64,000 bases of DNA from Pseudofabraea citricarpa (GCA_029641185.1 JAPWGK010000008.1:868001-932000), one strand, 5' to 3'. Positions 42,730-55,152 are shown, counted from the first letter of the stretch. Program-made: numbers and translations. The notes: generated from the letters alone by a model not told the origin.

Positions 42730-45700
42730 ATGGATCCAAGAAAGCCTCAGCAGCACCCCTTCTCGCGCAATACCGCATCGCCATATGGGAGGGCTCCTTT
42801 TCCTCCTGCGGCCAATCAACAGACCTTTCCTCCCTCCTCCCACCCTCCAAATTCGGCCCCTGTCTACCCTGAACACCAGCGCAGACCGTCCGGACCTCCA
42901 TATTACCCAGAACAACGAGGCTATGGTCAAGATGCATCTCCAATGCCAAATCCAGGGCCAGGACATGTTCGACATCAAAGCGCATCATCTATCGGTCATG
43001 GAACTCCAGTGAATCGAAATATGCCTCCTCCGTCCTCACCACAACAAGCTTCTCAGCAGCCTTCACACCATGGCGCACATCCGTATGGACAGCCACCTCC
43101 GCGCGCTCCACCACCATTGTCAGTCGGAGCCTCCTCTAATTTTCCTTCGAATCGCGAACTTCCATCACTCTCCTCTCTAGGAAGGCCGTCGAGCACAGGC
43201 ATGTCAATAAACTCGATTTTGCGAGAACCCCAGCGCGATCCACCGCCGTCACAATACCCCCCACCTATTGGGACAACAGCTCCAGCGCCTTCGACCATGT
43301 ATGCTGGTCCGACTCACGCGTCGCCGAGAACTAGTTCTTCGAATGCCGACTATGCTCCCTTTAGGCGACCGCAAACGCCAGAACACCAAAGACAATATGA
43401 TATACATGATAGGAGGGCAAACTCTGCGGGCTCGCCTCCGGGCGCCTCAAATCATACTCCAGAAGCCCGCAGATGGGGAACGCCACAGACATATGCGCAG
43501 CGGCCTCCATCAGATCGAGGTATGCCCATAGCAGACGAACGGCGAGAGCAACAACCAATTCGAGTAGCAAATCCCAATGTACCACCCAGGCCTAACAGTC
43601 AACCAACTGCATTCAATCCTCCGCCTTCGCGAATCCCAGAAAATATGCGCGGGCCCCCACAGAACGATGTAGCTTTTGGGCGAAGGGAAGAACAGATTTC
43701 TCGACCAGCCGAACAAGTGCGGCCCGAACCGTCATATCAGCGCCCGTCTGGTTTTGCCGAGAGGGAGAATCCTGTTTATGCATATGCAGAGCGAGAGAGA
43801 CAGGAAAGAGAAGCAGCAATGCGGAGAGAACAAGAGAGGGAAAGGGAAAGGGAAAGAGATCGTGAGAGGGCTTTGTATGAGCATCGAATGAGACAGCAGC
43901 AACAGGAACATGAGAACCAGCTCGCACAAAGAAATAACCAAAATGCGCAAGCCATTCACACTCGACCTGCTGAGCCTCGAGAACAACAGCCAATATGGAT
44001 GCGACCTGATTATGCGCCTCGCCCAGGTTATGAACATACAGCCGAGCAGAGACCTCCACCACCTCCGCAAACCTCAGGCTATGAACACCCAACAACGACA
44101 GCACCTCATTATGGAAGCCACCAATCTTATACACACATTGATCCACGTTATCCTCCTGCTTCGCAGGCTACCTCAATGCCAGCCCAAAGAGCCGCGATTC
44201 CTGCAACCCAACATGATTTAAATGCTCAAGAAAGACATGAAAGACAGCGATTACAAATGGCACAGCAAATCCAACATGAGGAAATGATGTACGGAAGACC
44301 TGCTCCAAGACCACAATACCCTCCACACGAGTCGCCCGGAAGACGGCCACTACCTCCACAAGAAGATCCCCAACAGGCCCAGCGGTTCTTAGGGATTCAA
44401 GAGATCAATCGAAAAGGCCGTGTATCTCCATTACCACAAGCGGTACAGGGAGCCCAGGCCCAAATTGGTACACCAGGAGGTGAACCTGGTATCAAAAGCG
44501 AGTTTGGAAGGATGTTCTCTGGGATTGGAAGTGGCGTTGGTGGCGCAAGAGGTGTTGCAAGTCCTGTGACTGCAGGACCGGGTGGTCTTCCAGCACCGCC
44601 ATTTTCTAACCCCGGACAATTACGACGTGAAGATCTTGACATGGTTGCAGCACAAGATTCGCCTATGGAGAACAATGGACATCAGATGTCTCGCACTGCA
44701 TCTCGCGGCGGAAGCAGAAGGAGAAAACTCAAGGAGGAAGACAGCAAAGGAGACGACGAGGACAGCAATGGAAGACAAACCCCAAGTGGAAGAGGGAAGC
44801 GTGCAAAGTCACACCATCACAATCATCCCCATGGCCGGCATCATCAGTAAGCTTGTCAACCCACTCTCATTTGTTTTCTGCTAACACAACTTTGATTGAG
44901 TCACCACCACCACCGTCAAGATGATCAAGCCTCATCACCTTCTCAATCTGCCTTGACACCATTTAAAAGTTCCAAAGCGGCCAATGGAATACCATCCCCA
45001 ACAGGGCCTGAATCGAAAACCACACCAAATCTACACCACCATCACGTGCCTCGGCATCATCATCACCATGTAACGCCTGCTAAAGCTTCACCAGTCAATC
45101 CGGTGGAGCCGCTTCCGCATCGTATAGTTCGGTCCAATGCTACCTTAGACTCTGTCATTCACTTACCGCGGAATCACCTTGGTCATGAATATTATCAACC
45201 AGTACTCAAACCGAGTCGTCTTAGTCGAGAACAGTCTTCCCCACGAGGGTTTACTAGCACACCTCGCCCTGTAAGTACCTCGCCCTGGCAAATCAATTGG
45301 GTTTTCTCAACACGGAAAACTTGACGCTGACCATTCTTTCCAGTTGCCACGATTCGAGGGTTACGAAAACTCCACTTTTACTGTTAGAGTATCTCGAATA
45401 CATTTGGCATCCACTAGTCGAGAGGAGATTACCAAACGAAAAGCCATATGGGGAACTGACATCTACAGTGATGATTCGGATGTGGTTGCTGCTTGTATAC
45501 ACCAAGGCTGGTTTCGTGGCGAGTGGCCAGATGATGTTGATGTTAGTCTCCTTGGCCTCGAAATTGAGGATGGCTCTTCAGGCCGTATACAATATGGCGA
45601 CATATTAAACGAACCGCCTCGACGAGGCCCGATGCCCGTACCTTCCAACAAAGATCTTCAAATCACCATCCTAATACTACCAGCTCTTGAGAAATACGCA

Positions 45701-46243
45701 AGTACCACACGGTTCGGTATTCGTAGTCGAGAATGGGGCGGCAAACATCATGGATATGCTAGTGTTCATGATGGAATAAGTTTTATGATCCAGAAGATTC
45801 GGTGGGTCGATGGTATCGACAGTTTTGAAGATCGGGATGAGGGCAGAAAACTGAAACTTCTTCCTGGACTTGACGAACCAGAAGATATGAATGGTGGTAA
45901 GGCTGAAAATTCAGATCGCATGGATGGTGTGGAAGAGAGTTTTGAACGAGGTGGTCCCGGCCCATTGGATAACGAGGCTGGCAGTATTAAGGCCGCTGGG
46001 AGGAATTGGTGGAAGAAAAGTGATCGCAAAACAAAGGCTGGGAAGAAACAGGAACTGGTTGACGGAACAGTAATACAAGAAGCAGCGAAGGTAGTTGAGT
46101 TACTACCAGCAGCACGCGAGGAGCAGTCAAACGGAACTGCGGATGCAGAGAGCATCAACGGGAACGAGCCTCTGCCGACGAAAACGCCACCTCGGCCTTT
46201 CAAAGATCGAGTTGCAGATATGTTCAGACGCGAGGATTTTTAG
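42730..46243 (+). CDS. RXT3: Rxt3, subunit of the Rpd3L histone deacetylase complex
   Basis: Three exons: 42730..44846, 44901..45270 and 45344..46243, 1128 aa. The C-terminal Rxt3 domain begins LPRFEGYENSTFTVRVSRIH and continues through TSREEITKRKAIWGTD, IYSDDSDVVAACIHQGWFRG and VSLLGLEIEDGSS to GIRSREWGG. These are the conserved features of PF08642-type proteins, which act in the Rpd3 large HDAC complex in the nucleus. The first ~700 residues are disordered and rich in Pro/Gln/Ser, with a REQERERERERDRER charged helix (about 375-400). His-rich tracts flank the first intron (HHHNHPHGRHH, HHHHR). I chose the ATG at 42730 (MDPRKPQQHPF); the frame is open upstream, but only inside 5' leader sequence. 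Confidence 0.93.
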
Positions 46244-46778
46244 ATATTATTTGTTGGATAGAGATTGTTGGGATCTGGTGTATAGGTATAGCACTCATGA
46301 TGATTGACTTAGGTAGATGACCTAGCAGCTGTGGATTTTCCTCTCTTCGTCTTCACTTTACTGTCGGTTACTGATTTGGTACCGGAGTGTGGTGTAAGAC
46401 CTGTCAGGATATTATATACACATTTTTGTGGAGAGTGGTTACAAGTTCTAAAGATATTTTTGTTTATTCAATGACTTGAAGATGGCGGTTCATTCTAGTG
46501 AAGTGTGAGGTTTTATTAGTATAGCAGCAGCCACTTCCGTGATTAAAGTAGTGAGTAGTAGCTCTTGAACCACGAATTTTTAGTGCGATTATTCTCCAGG
46601 ACAGTGGGTTGATAAAGAGGAGAAAAGGAAGGAAGGGAGAGAAGAACAAGGAGGAATATATACCTGGGCAGGCACAGAAAAGTATGCAATCACTCAAAGT
46701 ACACTGAGACCAAAAACGGCATTTATTATTCTTCGACATTATAAACCCACATCAATTCCTTCCCTGCCTTCTTCCTCC
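46244..46778. other. intergenic between convergent genes
   Basis: 535 nt between the Rxt3 stop and the stop of the small secreted protein. No features seen. Confidence 0.5.
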
Positions 46779-47275
46779 TTACACATCACCCCCGACCGTC
46801 TCGACACACTGCGCAGTGACGTTCACGACCTGGTTCCTCATATCAGTCCTAACCTGCTACTCTCATCTTTCTTTCTCCGCAACCCCACGAAGCCGGAAAG
46901 CGAGAAGAAGAAGAGAAGAAGAGAAAAAACTCACATCGCGGCAACAAGCTCTAATCCCCTGCAGGCTGTCCCCAAACTCCTCGTCGTGCAAGATACAAGT
47001 AAACTCGTCGGTTGTTCCTTCGGGAAAGGGGAATGCTTCGAAACCTATATTCATCGCCGATTACATCAGACGTTTTCTTCTTTGCTCTCTCTTGGACTTG
47101 GCCAGAGGAGAAACTTACAGTTGCTGCCTTCGAAGTGCCCGTATGTGCACTCGGATACCGTGTCGCAGCATGCCGGCTCGTAGGCCGGTGGTGTGCTGGC
47201 GGGACACGTGAAGGTATGTACTTGGACGGCGAGGAGGAGAAGTGGGAGGGAGAGGGAGAGGAGGTAAGATTTCAT
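46779..47275 (-). CDS. small secreted cysteine-rich protein
   Basis: Three exons, 47275..47119, 47044..46935 and 46829..46779 (introns of 74 and 105 nt, all phases consistent), 105 aa. Signal peptide of about 21 residues (MKSYLLSLSLPLLLLAVQVH). The mature protein (~84 aa) has nine cysteines in the order C-CC-C-C-C-CC-C, including ACCDTVSEC and RACCRD. The double-Cys pairs recall hydrophobins (C-CC-C-C-CC-C), but there is one extra Cys and the inter-Cys loops are not strongly hydrophobic, so I do not call it a hydrophobin. It is effector-like in size and composition. The small exons hide it from simple frame searches. Confidence 0.72.
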
Positions 47276-47900
47276 TTTTGAGTGGATTTTATAGTGAGTG
47301 GGTAGGTAAGTAGATTTATTCTAAAAAGAAAGACAGAAACAATGGGATGATCTATGCTGGTGCTGCAGGTAGAAGGGGGGGAGGTGTCATGTATTTGTAG
47401 ACAGATGCTCGCATAAAATGGAGAAGCGCTTTTGTGTGCGTATCTTTTTAATTTGTTGTTTGTGTTCTCGGGAAGTGTCGAGATTTTCGTTGGGACTTTT
47501 CGACTGGCTTTGACTTACTTGCTCTGACACATCTCATTTTATTCCGTGGCGTACGACGTGTAGTCGTGACGGGTGGAAGGCTGTCACTGAGATCTGCGCT
47601 CCACCGATCGTTTACCTTGTGTACGGGTACAGGTGTCACTTTGACTTTGTCGGTTTGGGGGAGGGGTTTAATGAATGTAATGACAGTGATGTGCAAGTTT
47701 TTTTGCCATAAAAGGCTTGCAATATAAATCGGGAAGTTAATCGTAAAGGAAAGTGAAACTTGCAGATTCGTGTGACTGATCCGATGTAGAATTCCAAATT
47801 TAAGCGAGATGCGTCGTTTGGAGAACGAATTTGGCCTCCTTGCTCTTTAAGACTATTGGAATTCATTGGCCGCTGGGAGATAGTTTGTCGAGTAGCGAGT
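47276..47900. other. intergenic
   Basis: 625 nt: promoter of the small secreted protein (plus-strand side) and 3' flank of the Tachykinin-like gene. Short frames only. Confidence 0.5.
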
Positions 47901-49896
47901 CTATTGCATATCCTTATATAATATATTGTTACAAGCTAATTGAGATTCTCCTCCGCCTTTTCGAATCTGCATCTCTCTCCATAACTCGATGCACTGCAGT
48001 TTACAGGCTCTATCAAGCGCCAAGACCCTCTCAAATGATCTCTCGAAATCTTCCCAACATGGTACATCGCAGACCTGCAACAAACCCTCTACAAAAAGGT
48101 ATCGTTCCCTAGGACCACGAGCCACACATCCACCAATGATTAGTATCCACAATGCAAGACCTGGATCATAGCGATTGAGATCCTCAGCCTGGATTGAATC
48201 TGCTAACTTGATGACCAAACTTGCCGTATTTGTGTACGGCATTCGCCTTACCAGCAGATTGAGATAAATCATCGTCGTCAACCGAAAAGGTTCTGGAAAT
48301 GGTGGGCTCTCGTCCGGACGATTCAGTAGTCGGTATCTAATCAGATACAGGGAATCGTTCAGCGCAGTTCGGTCGGCAAGACTCAACGGCCAGATCTGGA
48401 AGGCGATGGCGAGTAATTTGGAAACGTGCATTATTTCAAACATATCCCAATTCGGTGCGAGGAGTCTCGTCAGACTCATTACTTCTAATCCAGGACTACC
48501 GCGTAAAGCAAGATTCTGAAGATCCATGGCGGCTTCGAGATTCGGATGGGTCATGGGAAATCTGGGTGCACAGTCCCATGTCGTCGCATAGAAGACATCA
48601 ATCCTGTTGCGAGTCAATTAAGAGGTGAATTTAAATGGCAGCAAAGGGGGGCCCACATGGCGAGGGTGATACTCAGTCGACCTGGTAATGCTGCCAGGCC
48701 ACCACGAGCCGTAACCATTTGCTCTAGACCACTCATGTGCAGAGCTGAATTTGCCGTCGTCTCAGATAACGTCTTGTAGAAGGTTTTAGAAAATTCAATG
48801 AAGATGACAGGACTTTCAAGGATTCTTCAAAAATTCTTCAACTTACATCGTGGAGCACCAGCAATGCCACGGCAGCAATTGTCACATTGTTCATCTGCGA
48901 AGAACTCTCATTCAGTCGTCTCGACACGACTTTTATGGTCTCTTGGCTATGGACAAGACTGTTATTCCCCGTGTCATAATATATTGCCGACACCGCTAAG
49001 CTTGCATGGAACAATGCGCTGTCCATAGCAGCGAATGAAATCCAGTCTTGTTCAGGATTCATTGCCAGGATAATCTGGGTATCGACCAACAGACTGAGTA
49101 CTGCCATTAAGAGCATGTTAGTATTTAGTTCGATACCTGATAGTTAGAACTCACACTGATGTACAAGAACTGAAATTCTTGGTCGCGAGTGTTGGGGCAG
49201 ATCGTAAGACCCCAAATATCTGTCAGTGTTAAACTGGATGCTTAAGGGAATAGTCTGTTCAAAGCCCCGGCCTTCATAACGAGATAAGGTGAGCTCTACG
49301 TCATCGTATTCTTGCTGTGTCGCATTCCAGGTACCGCTATCATTGTGGTAAGTCGTTGAATCTTGACATACAACTAAAGACATTGAAATGTCCTCATCCT
49401 CTGATATTGTCCATGGAGTTAGTGCTCTTTCAGAGGAACTGGACGAGCTATTATGAGAAGACAAGACATCCAATGTGTTGTTCGCAAGTTCTTTATTCTT
49501 AGAGTCTTCACTTTTAACATCCTCGGGTTCAATAAGAGTACCTGCTTTCTTAGCTCGACTTTTGCCCGCATGAACACGGATTTTCTTCTTCAGGATTTCG
49601 TCTTTCTCGTTATGAAAAGGTTCTTGGTTCAGGTTTATAAACTCAAACTTCGGCGGCTCTGGACTGGTTTCGATCACTGCTTTTGCCTTTGGCTTCTTCC
49701 CATCGACAGGATGCCGCCGGGCATGTGTGCGTATCTTTTTCCGCGTGACATTGTTGTGTCCATGGTGAGATTCGTCTCCGGTGAGATTGATGAACTCAAA
49801 ACTTGGGCCTGCTAGTTCTTCTTGAGCTACTTGCTTGGTTTCGTCAACCTTTGCCAGCTTTCCATCCAGATTCTTGGCCGGCTCAAATTGATTCAT
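47901..49896 (-). CDS. Tachykinin/DUF3468-type fungal transcription-factor-like protein
   Basis: Four exons: 49896..49155, 49100..48847, 48772..48657 and 48603..47901, 604 aa with phases consistent. The N-terminus carries two copies of the family FxFINL...R..VRxH motif: FEFINLTGDE...RKKIRTHARR (about 33-61) and FEFINLNQEP...KKKIRVHAGK (about 84-112). After a Ser-rich acidic stretch, the remainder matches the helical fungal_trans_2-like region (ALFHASLAVSAIYYDTGNNS, TIAAVALLVLHD, GLEQMVTARGGLAALPG and PRFPMTHP). No zinc cluster is present, which is usual for this group. Probable nuclear regulator of unknown target. The third donor (GTGGGC) is non-consensus, but the phase fits. Confidence 0.82.
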
Positions 49897-50793
49897 AGTC
49901 TCGTGATCCTTGGCAAGGTAATGTCAGTCAAGGGTGTTATGTAGAAGGTACGGGAGACCTCCCCGCTCCCTCGCACTTACTAGATGTAGACATACTTTCC
50001 ATAAAATCGTGGGCTTCTTGTTGCAAGATATTTCGTGCCTTTCATTGAATCCTAATGGAGAAAATTATGGTTTCCTGGGACTAGAGAAAGATGATGGTGC
50101 TCGGCTTCGACGGGATTGCGCCGTCATGCAAATCATGCTGACTAAGCGCGGCAGCCCGATTCGGAAAATGTTGTTTCCTCGTCGTTTGCCCGATTAGGCA
50201 CAATCAGCCTGCTTACTAATAGCATACCGAAGAATGGTAGAATTGAAACCTGTGCCTCGGAGCACAGCACTTTTAGTGAGTGGGTGGATGAAGTATATAA
50301 ACCAGATCAAATCTATCTCTAAGATGATCATGTGGATCCAACTTTAGCCCAACAAGCGAGCAAGAGCCAATTCCCCATTTAAGAAGCACATAATCCCTCC
50401 CAGGACAGAACAGACTCCCACATTTTATTTCTTAAATCTACTACTAGGATTCTTACAAGCAGAAATGATTATCAGAGCTCTATTTCTTTTCTCTCATTTT
50501 ATTCCCAATGCCGCACTCTGATTGGCCGCGTGCTATCTACTTCCTTGTAAAATATACCATACGGACATCCGGTTTCAACATGGGGTGAGTTCTAGCTATC
50601 GCGAATCTGGCATGTACCTATTTATCTTGATAGGGCTATCAAGTAAGTGAGGTAATCATGTGTATGTATCCAGGGGCTTGTGTGGGTCCGGCAGATAGAT
50701 CACAGATAAGTATTCAGGTATACTCAAAATGCTACATCTCCTCTTTCGCACACTTTTTGAGATCTGGTGTTCCAAATTTAAAGCGCGGTCAAT
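49897..50793. other. bidirectional promoter between Tachykinin-like and permease genes
   Basis: 897 nt between head-to-head genes. Contains the GATA-bearing inverted repeat at 50626-50643. The 87-codon plus frame at 49934-50197 has no recognisable family. Confidence 0.5.
50626..50643. promoter_or_regulatory. GATA-containing perfect inverted repeat upstream of purine permease
   Basis: CTTGATA-GGGC-TATCAAG: perfect 7-nt arms around a 4-nt spacer, with a GATA core in each arm and a further TTATC just upstream (50622). It lies about 150 nt before the permease ATG. GATA factors of the AreA/NIT2 class control purine uptake genes in related fungi, so nitrogen control is a reasonable inference. Confidence 0.55.
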
Positions 50794-52980
50794 ATGATAG
50801 AAGGCAGTCGAGAAACGAAGGAGCCGACAATGAAGTATCCTCAGGATATCGCTGCGGAAGAACTAGGCGAGGTGGACGCTATCGCCATCCCATCTTCAAT
50901 GGTCACGACCAAATGGCAACGCTTAGCCAATAGATTAGAAAAGTTCTCTGGAGCTGAGGCTCGTGGTATCGAGCGGGTCGATGATTCGATTCGCATGGGA
51001 AAGAATAGCGTCAGTGATTATTTTGATATGATGCAAATCTGGTTCTCGATCAACCTCACAGTGAGTGGAAATCAAAACAAATAGATTCTACCACTGACCT
51101 GTTTTGGTAGGCGAATATTCTTACCATCGGCGTCCTGGGGCCAGTATCTTTCGGTTTGGGTATGAACGATGCCATGATGCAAGTAATTATTACCTGGTTT
51201 CTAATTCTTGAGCGCTGATCTTTATTTGCTAGATGTTGTTTGTTCGGCACTATCATAGGCTCTGCAGCGAGTTGCTATATATCAACCTTTGGACCTATGA
51301 GTGGCAACAGAACTCTTGTCTCAGCCCGGTTCACGTAAGATTGGAACCCCGAATTTCTCGATTTGCTCGCTAATACAGTATAGAATGGGCTGGTGGCCAA
51401 CTAAGCTTTGTGTCATTCTAGCTGGAGTGGTTATTCTTGGGTATGGCCTCGTTGATGCAATCGTGACAGGGCTCATATTTTCCGCCGTCTCGGGTGGAGA
51501 AATGAGCACGATTGTTGGAATTGTAAGTTATGGTATGTAATTGAGTGCAGAGGATGAAACTGAACTTGGCACAGGTTGTTTTCAGTCTTATCGTTTGGTT
51601 TGTTTCTGCCTTCGGCATTAAATTCTTCAACTTGTTTGAGAAGTATGCGTATATTCCACAAGTTTGTGCTGTAAGTATTTCTAGCTCAACCCTGTACTCA
51701 CTTTAGTTCTAAGAATCATCTCAGTTGTTTACGTTAGTTGGATGTTCTGTGCCATACTTTGACGTCACAACAGCAAGCACTCCAACTGGCTCAGCACTTT
51801 CTGGGGCTCGCCTTTCGTACTTATTTGTCTGTGCATCTGGGTAAAGAATCAAAAAATACTGTAGACAGCAGAATCATAATCTGACTAATTTCGATAGACC
51901 CCTCGGCTGGGCGCCATTCGCTGCAGATTATTACGTATACCACCCAATATCGTCAAATCGATGCCTCGTCTTCATATTTACATTTCTTGGGTTCATGGGC
52001 TCGAAAATCTTTGTAGAGTTCATAGGCATAGGTAAAGCAAGTCCGATTATGTTTTTAGCAATCTGAAAAGCTAAAGACAACACATCACAGGTCTTGGCTG
52101 TAGTCTGGCAGCAAATCCAGCCTGGGCTGAAGGCTTTACAAATGGCGGTGTTGGCGGTTTGATAGTAGCTGCTTATGCGCCTTTGGGCGCTTACGGAAAT
52201 TTCTGCGCAGTAATTTTGTAAGTTTTGCTCTCAGCACTGCGCAATGTGAGTTCTAAACTACATTCTAGAGGTCTCGGAATGGCTGCAAACATGATTCCCG
52301 GTAGAATATTTCCACTCATTTATTTACTACTCGAGTAACTAACCCTACTTGTTCAGGCAATTACTCAGCAGCATTCTGTGTTCAGCTACTAAGTAGGCAT
52401 GATATTTTATCATCTCTATCCTTAAGATTAAAATGCTAAGTTGGCAACACAGGTTCAAAAACGCAAAAGGTACCACGTGTATTTTGGAATACAATTGCAA
52501 CAATTGTCTACATGGTATGCGCTATCGGTACGTATAGCTCTGTTATTTCTCTCTCATAGAATCTGACACATTGCAGCTGGTAGGAACAGTCTACTCCCAA
52601 TCTTCCTTAATTTCCTCCCACTTATTGGCTATTGGACCATAATATGGATCACTATGACGGTCGAAGAAGAGTTCATTTTCAGAAGGGGGAAACGGGCGTT
52701 TGACTGGTCACTCTGGGATAGCCAGAAATCTCTGCCGATTGGCATTGCCGCTCTCATGTCATTCTTGATTGGTTGGGCTGCAGCAATTCTGTGTATGAGC
52801 CAGGCTTATTACATCGGACCTATTGCTAAAATGATTCCTGCCGATATTGGCCTGCCTGTTGCGGCTTCTTGGACAGCTATTGTTTACCCACCCCTACGAG
52901 TGAGTTATCTGAGGAGTGTACCGAATTGAAACTGATGATCGTGGATATAGTATCTTGAGTTGAGGAAGTATGGCCGGTGA
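50794..52980 (+). CDS. FCY2: purine-cytosine permease (FCY2/NCS1 family)
   Basis: Thirteen exons: 50794..51060, 51111..51178, 51233..51334, 51384..51522, 51575..51670, 51725..51840, 51898..52031, 52091..52217, 52269..52300, 52357..52392, 52453..52527, 52577..52899 and 52951..52980. Every phase joins, giving 514 aa. It is a nucleobase:cation symporter-1 of the plasma membrane importing adenine, guanine, hypoxanthine and cytosine with H+. Motifs include GIERVDDSIR at the N-terminus, MMQIWFSINLTANILTIGVL, STFGPMSGNRTLV, GWAPFAADYYVY, TPTGSALSGARL and the terminal YLELRKYGR. Around twelve hydrophobic helices are visible. Intron 2 (51179..51232) needs a GC donor. Three exons are only 30-36 nt. A second start, ATG 50830, is possible. 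Confidence 0.93.
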
Positions 52981-53557
52981 TGACAGGGAAGAATATCCTA
53001 AGAATTCAAAACTAGAATCCCGAAAACTAGTGAAGAGTGAGTATTGGGTAAAGCAAAAGTCTGCATCAATATTGGGGATGAAATTTGTCTATGAATGTCG
53101 CTTATAAGCGACACATTTCCCAATTTATTTCCACATTTTAAACTTAGCGAGCGTCATACTAAAACAAATTTTTAAGAAACCCGAAAGTAGTAGTAAATTG
53201 ATAGAATATGGATTGACTTAAATACGGAGCTACAGAGAGATTCTTGTCTCAGTGAAATTTGGACTTCTATACCGCTATACCTCCCTGGGTGCCTATGTTT
53301 TGCAGCACAGTATAGATCCTCATGTAATAGAAAAGCAGTTCACAATGAGAGGTTATCCAGTTCCTGCCGTAGCCGAAGAAGTAGATGATAATTCTAACAA
53401 AAAACCTGCTTGATTGATAGATTAAGCACACACCGATTTTGTGTTCGAAATGTACCAAAGTATTCGGAGACTGGAATGTGCACAATAAATCTTAATTCCA
53501 AGATCGTCAAATTAACTTATAAGTACATGTTTCCATTTTTTCCGTTTCAAGTCGTCC
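52981..53557. other. intergenic between convergent genes
   Basis: 577 nt between the permease and AIF-like stops. Short frames only. Confidence 0.5.
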
Positions 53558-55006
53558 TTATTCGACAAAGTCAGTATCCTCAAACGGTGTAACCCGCCAA
53601 TGCTTCCAAGAACCAGCAGACATGAGTGCTATATCGTCCTCCTTACCGTGAAATAGTAGTTCACTCTTACTATCTCCAAAATGGGTGACGGATTTATCCT
53701 AAAATTAGTAAGAAATCATCAAGACAACTAAGATATCTCGTAAGGTACTTACCAGTCCCAGAGTTAATTTGATCACTCCCTCTGCCCAGTGAGGCTTGTA
53801 TTCATACTTAGGTTTCCGTCCACTTGCAGCAAGAACGATATTGTCGGCTGCTGTCTTTGCTTGCTGCATGGCGATTCGAGAATTGGGATTTCGTGTCCCG
53901 ACATTGGTGACATCGCCACATGCATATACATTCGGCAGCTTCTCGTTGTCAATCTGCATCGTAGACTTTACACAAATATGTCCCGACTTGGATATTGAGT
54001 CAGGAGCCAATTCGGAAAGTAGATGAGATGCTGGCCTTTGCCCTGTACAGTTAACCTGGTAGAGAAATTTAGTAAATCTAGGGCTAGCTCTCAGATCATA
54101 GCAAACTATGATGTGATCTAAATCAACGGTGAAGGATAGACTTACCAAGAAATCACAATCCACCTTCCGACCCGAGCTTAACATCGCAGAACCTTCTTTC
54201 GTGCTATCCGTAACCAGTCTCTCGCCAAGAATAACTTCCACGCCTAGTGCCTTTAACCCTTCTAAAGCTGCCACCTGTAACTCTGGTCCAAATCTATGCA
54301 TCACAGCATCACGAGAATGAACCAGTATAACATCCTTTTCAGGATAAGTAGCTTTAGCATCCGTTGCCAGCTCAACGCCCGCAGCGCCACCTCCGACCAC
54401 CACCAATTTCTTGCTATTCATAATCCGGCTCTGCATTCCCCTCAACAACTCTAACCCTTCCTTCTTTCCGTCTGCCCCAACACGGGAAGGCAAACCTTGA
54501 TCATCTTTCCCAGCACCTGACCCTGTAGCGATAAGCAAGAAGTCGTACGATATGGTTTCTCCACTATCTCTGAGAGTAATGGATTTCTGATCAACTGTTA
54601 CAACGCGATCTTGTACCCAGCGAACGGTACCGGCAGGAAGATCAGCAAGATATGGGCCGTAAGGAATAAAAGCTTTATGTTCATGCCCAGTAACGACACA
54701 GAAGCGGGGTAATACCCAGGTAAAGTGGAAGTGGCTATGTGGTTCTATCACAATTACGCGATATGGACTTCCACGTGGGAGTGAAGTTGCAATCAATCGC
54801 GCTGCAAAGTATCCGGCAAAAGAAGCACCAATGATAACGATCGACCGTGGTTTTGATTCAGCCTCGGAAGGTGCTTCCGAGACAGACTTTTTGCCACCGA
54901 ACTGGTAACCGCGGAGAGATGCTGTGACGCTGCGACTAATGATATCGACATAGATCCGGAGACTGTAGATTATAAGTCTAGCGAACAAAATCTTCTTTTC
55001 AAACAT
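53558..55006 (-). CDS. AIF/AMID-like FAD-dependent pyridine nucleotide oxidoreductase
   Basis: Three exons: 55006..54146, 54055..53753 and 53698..53558, 434 aa. FAD-binding motif IVIIGASFAGYFAARLI (about 56-72), the ATGSGAG segment, the second dinucleotide fold KLVVVGGGAAGVELATD (about 200-216) for NAD(P)H, and a C-terminal FAD contact VYACGDV (about 330-336). This is the AMID/AIFM2-like group of type-II NADH dehydrogenase relatives, which reduce quinones. The fungal members' role is mostly unknown. A short hydrophobic N-terminus (ILFARLIIYSLRIYVDI) may associate with a membrane. The 90-nt first intron is a multiple of three with no stop, so it could be misread as coding. Its GTAAGT and CTACCAG ends and its composition argue for splicing. 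Confidence 0.9.
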
Positions 55007-55152
55007 GATGAAGATTTTGGAGAGAAATTGACGACTAAGTCAGCCGAACAATTGAAAATAAGAAACGAAAAAAAGACCACAAGTCTGTGAGTCTGGGCAG
55101 ACACTGCCAAATCGTGAAGAAAAGGAAGAAGACAAATGTGCTGGAACATGAT

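Noticed and set aside
46779..47275. Hydrophobin assignment for the small Cys-rich protein
   Set aside because: Nine, not eight, cysteines, and loops between cysteines are too polar for a class I or II hydrophobin.
54056..54145. The 90-nt in-frame stretch of the AIF-like gene read as coding
   Set aside because: It has strong GTAAGT and CTACCAG ends and breaks the family alignment between the DCDFL and NCTGQRP strands.
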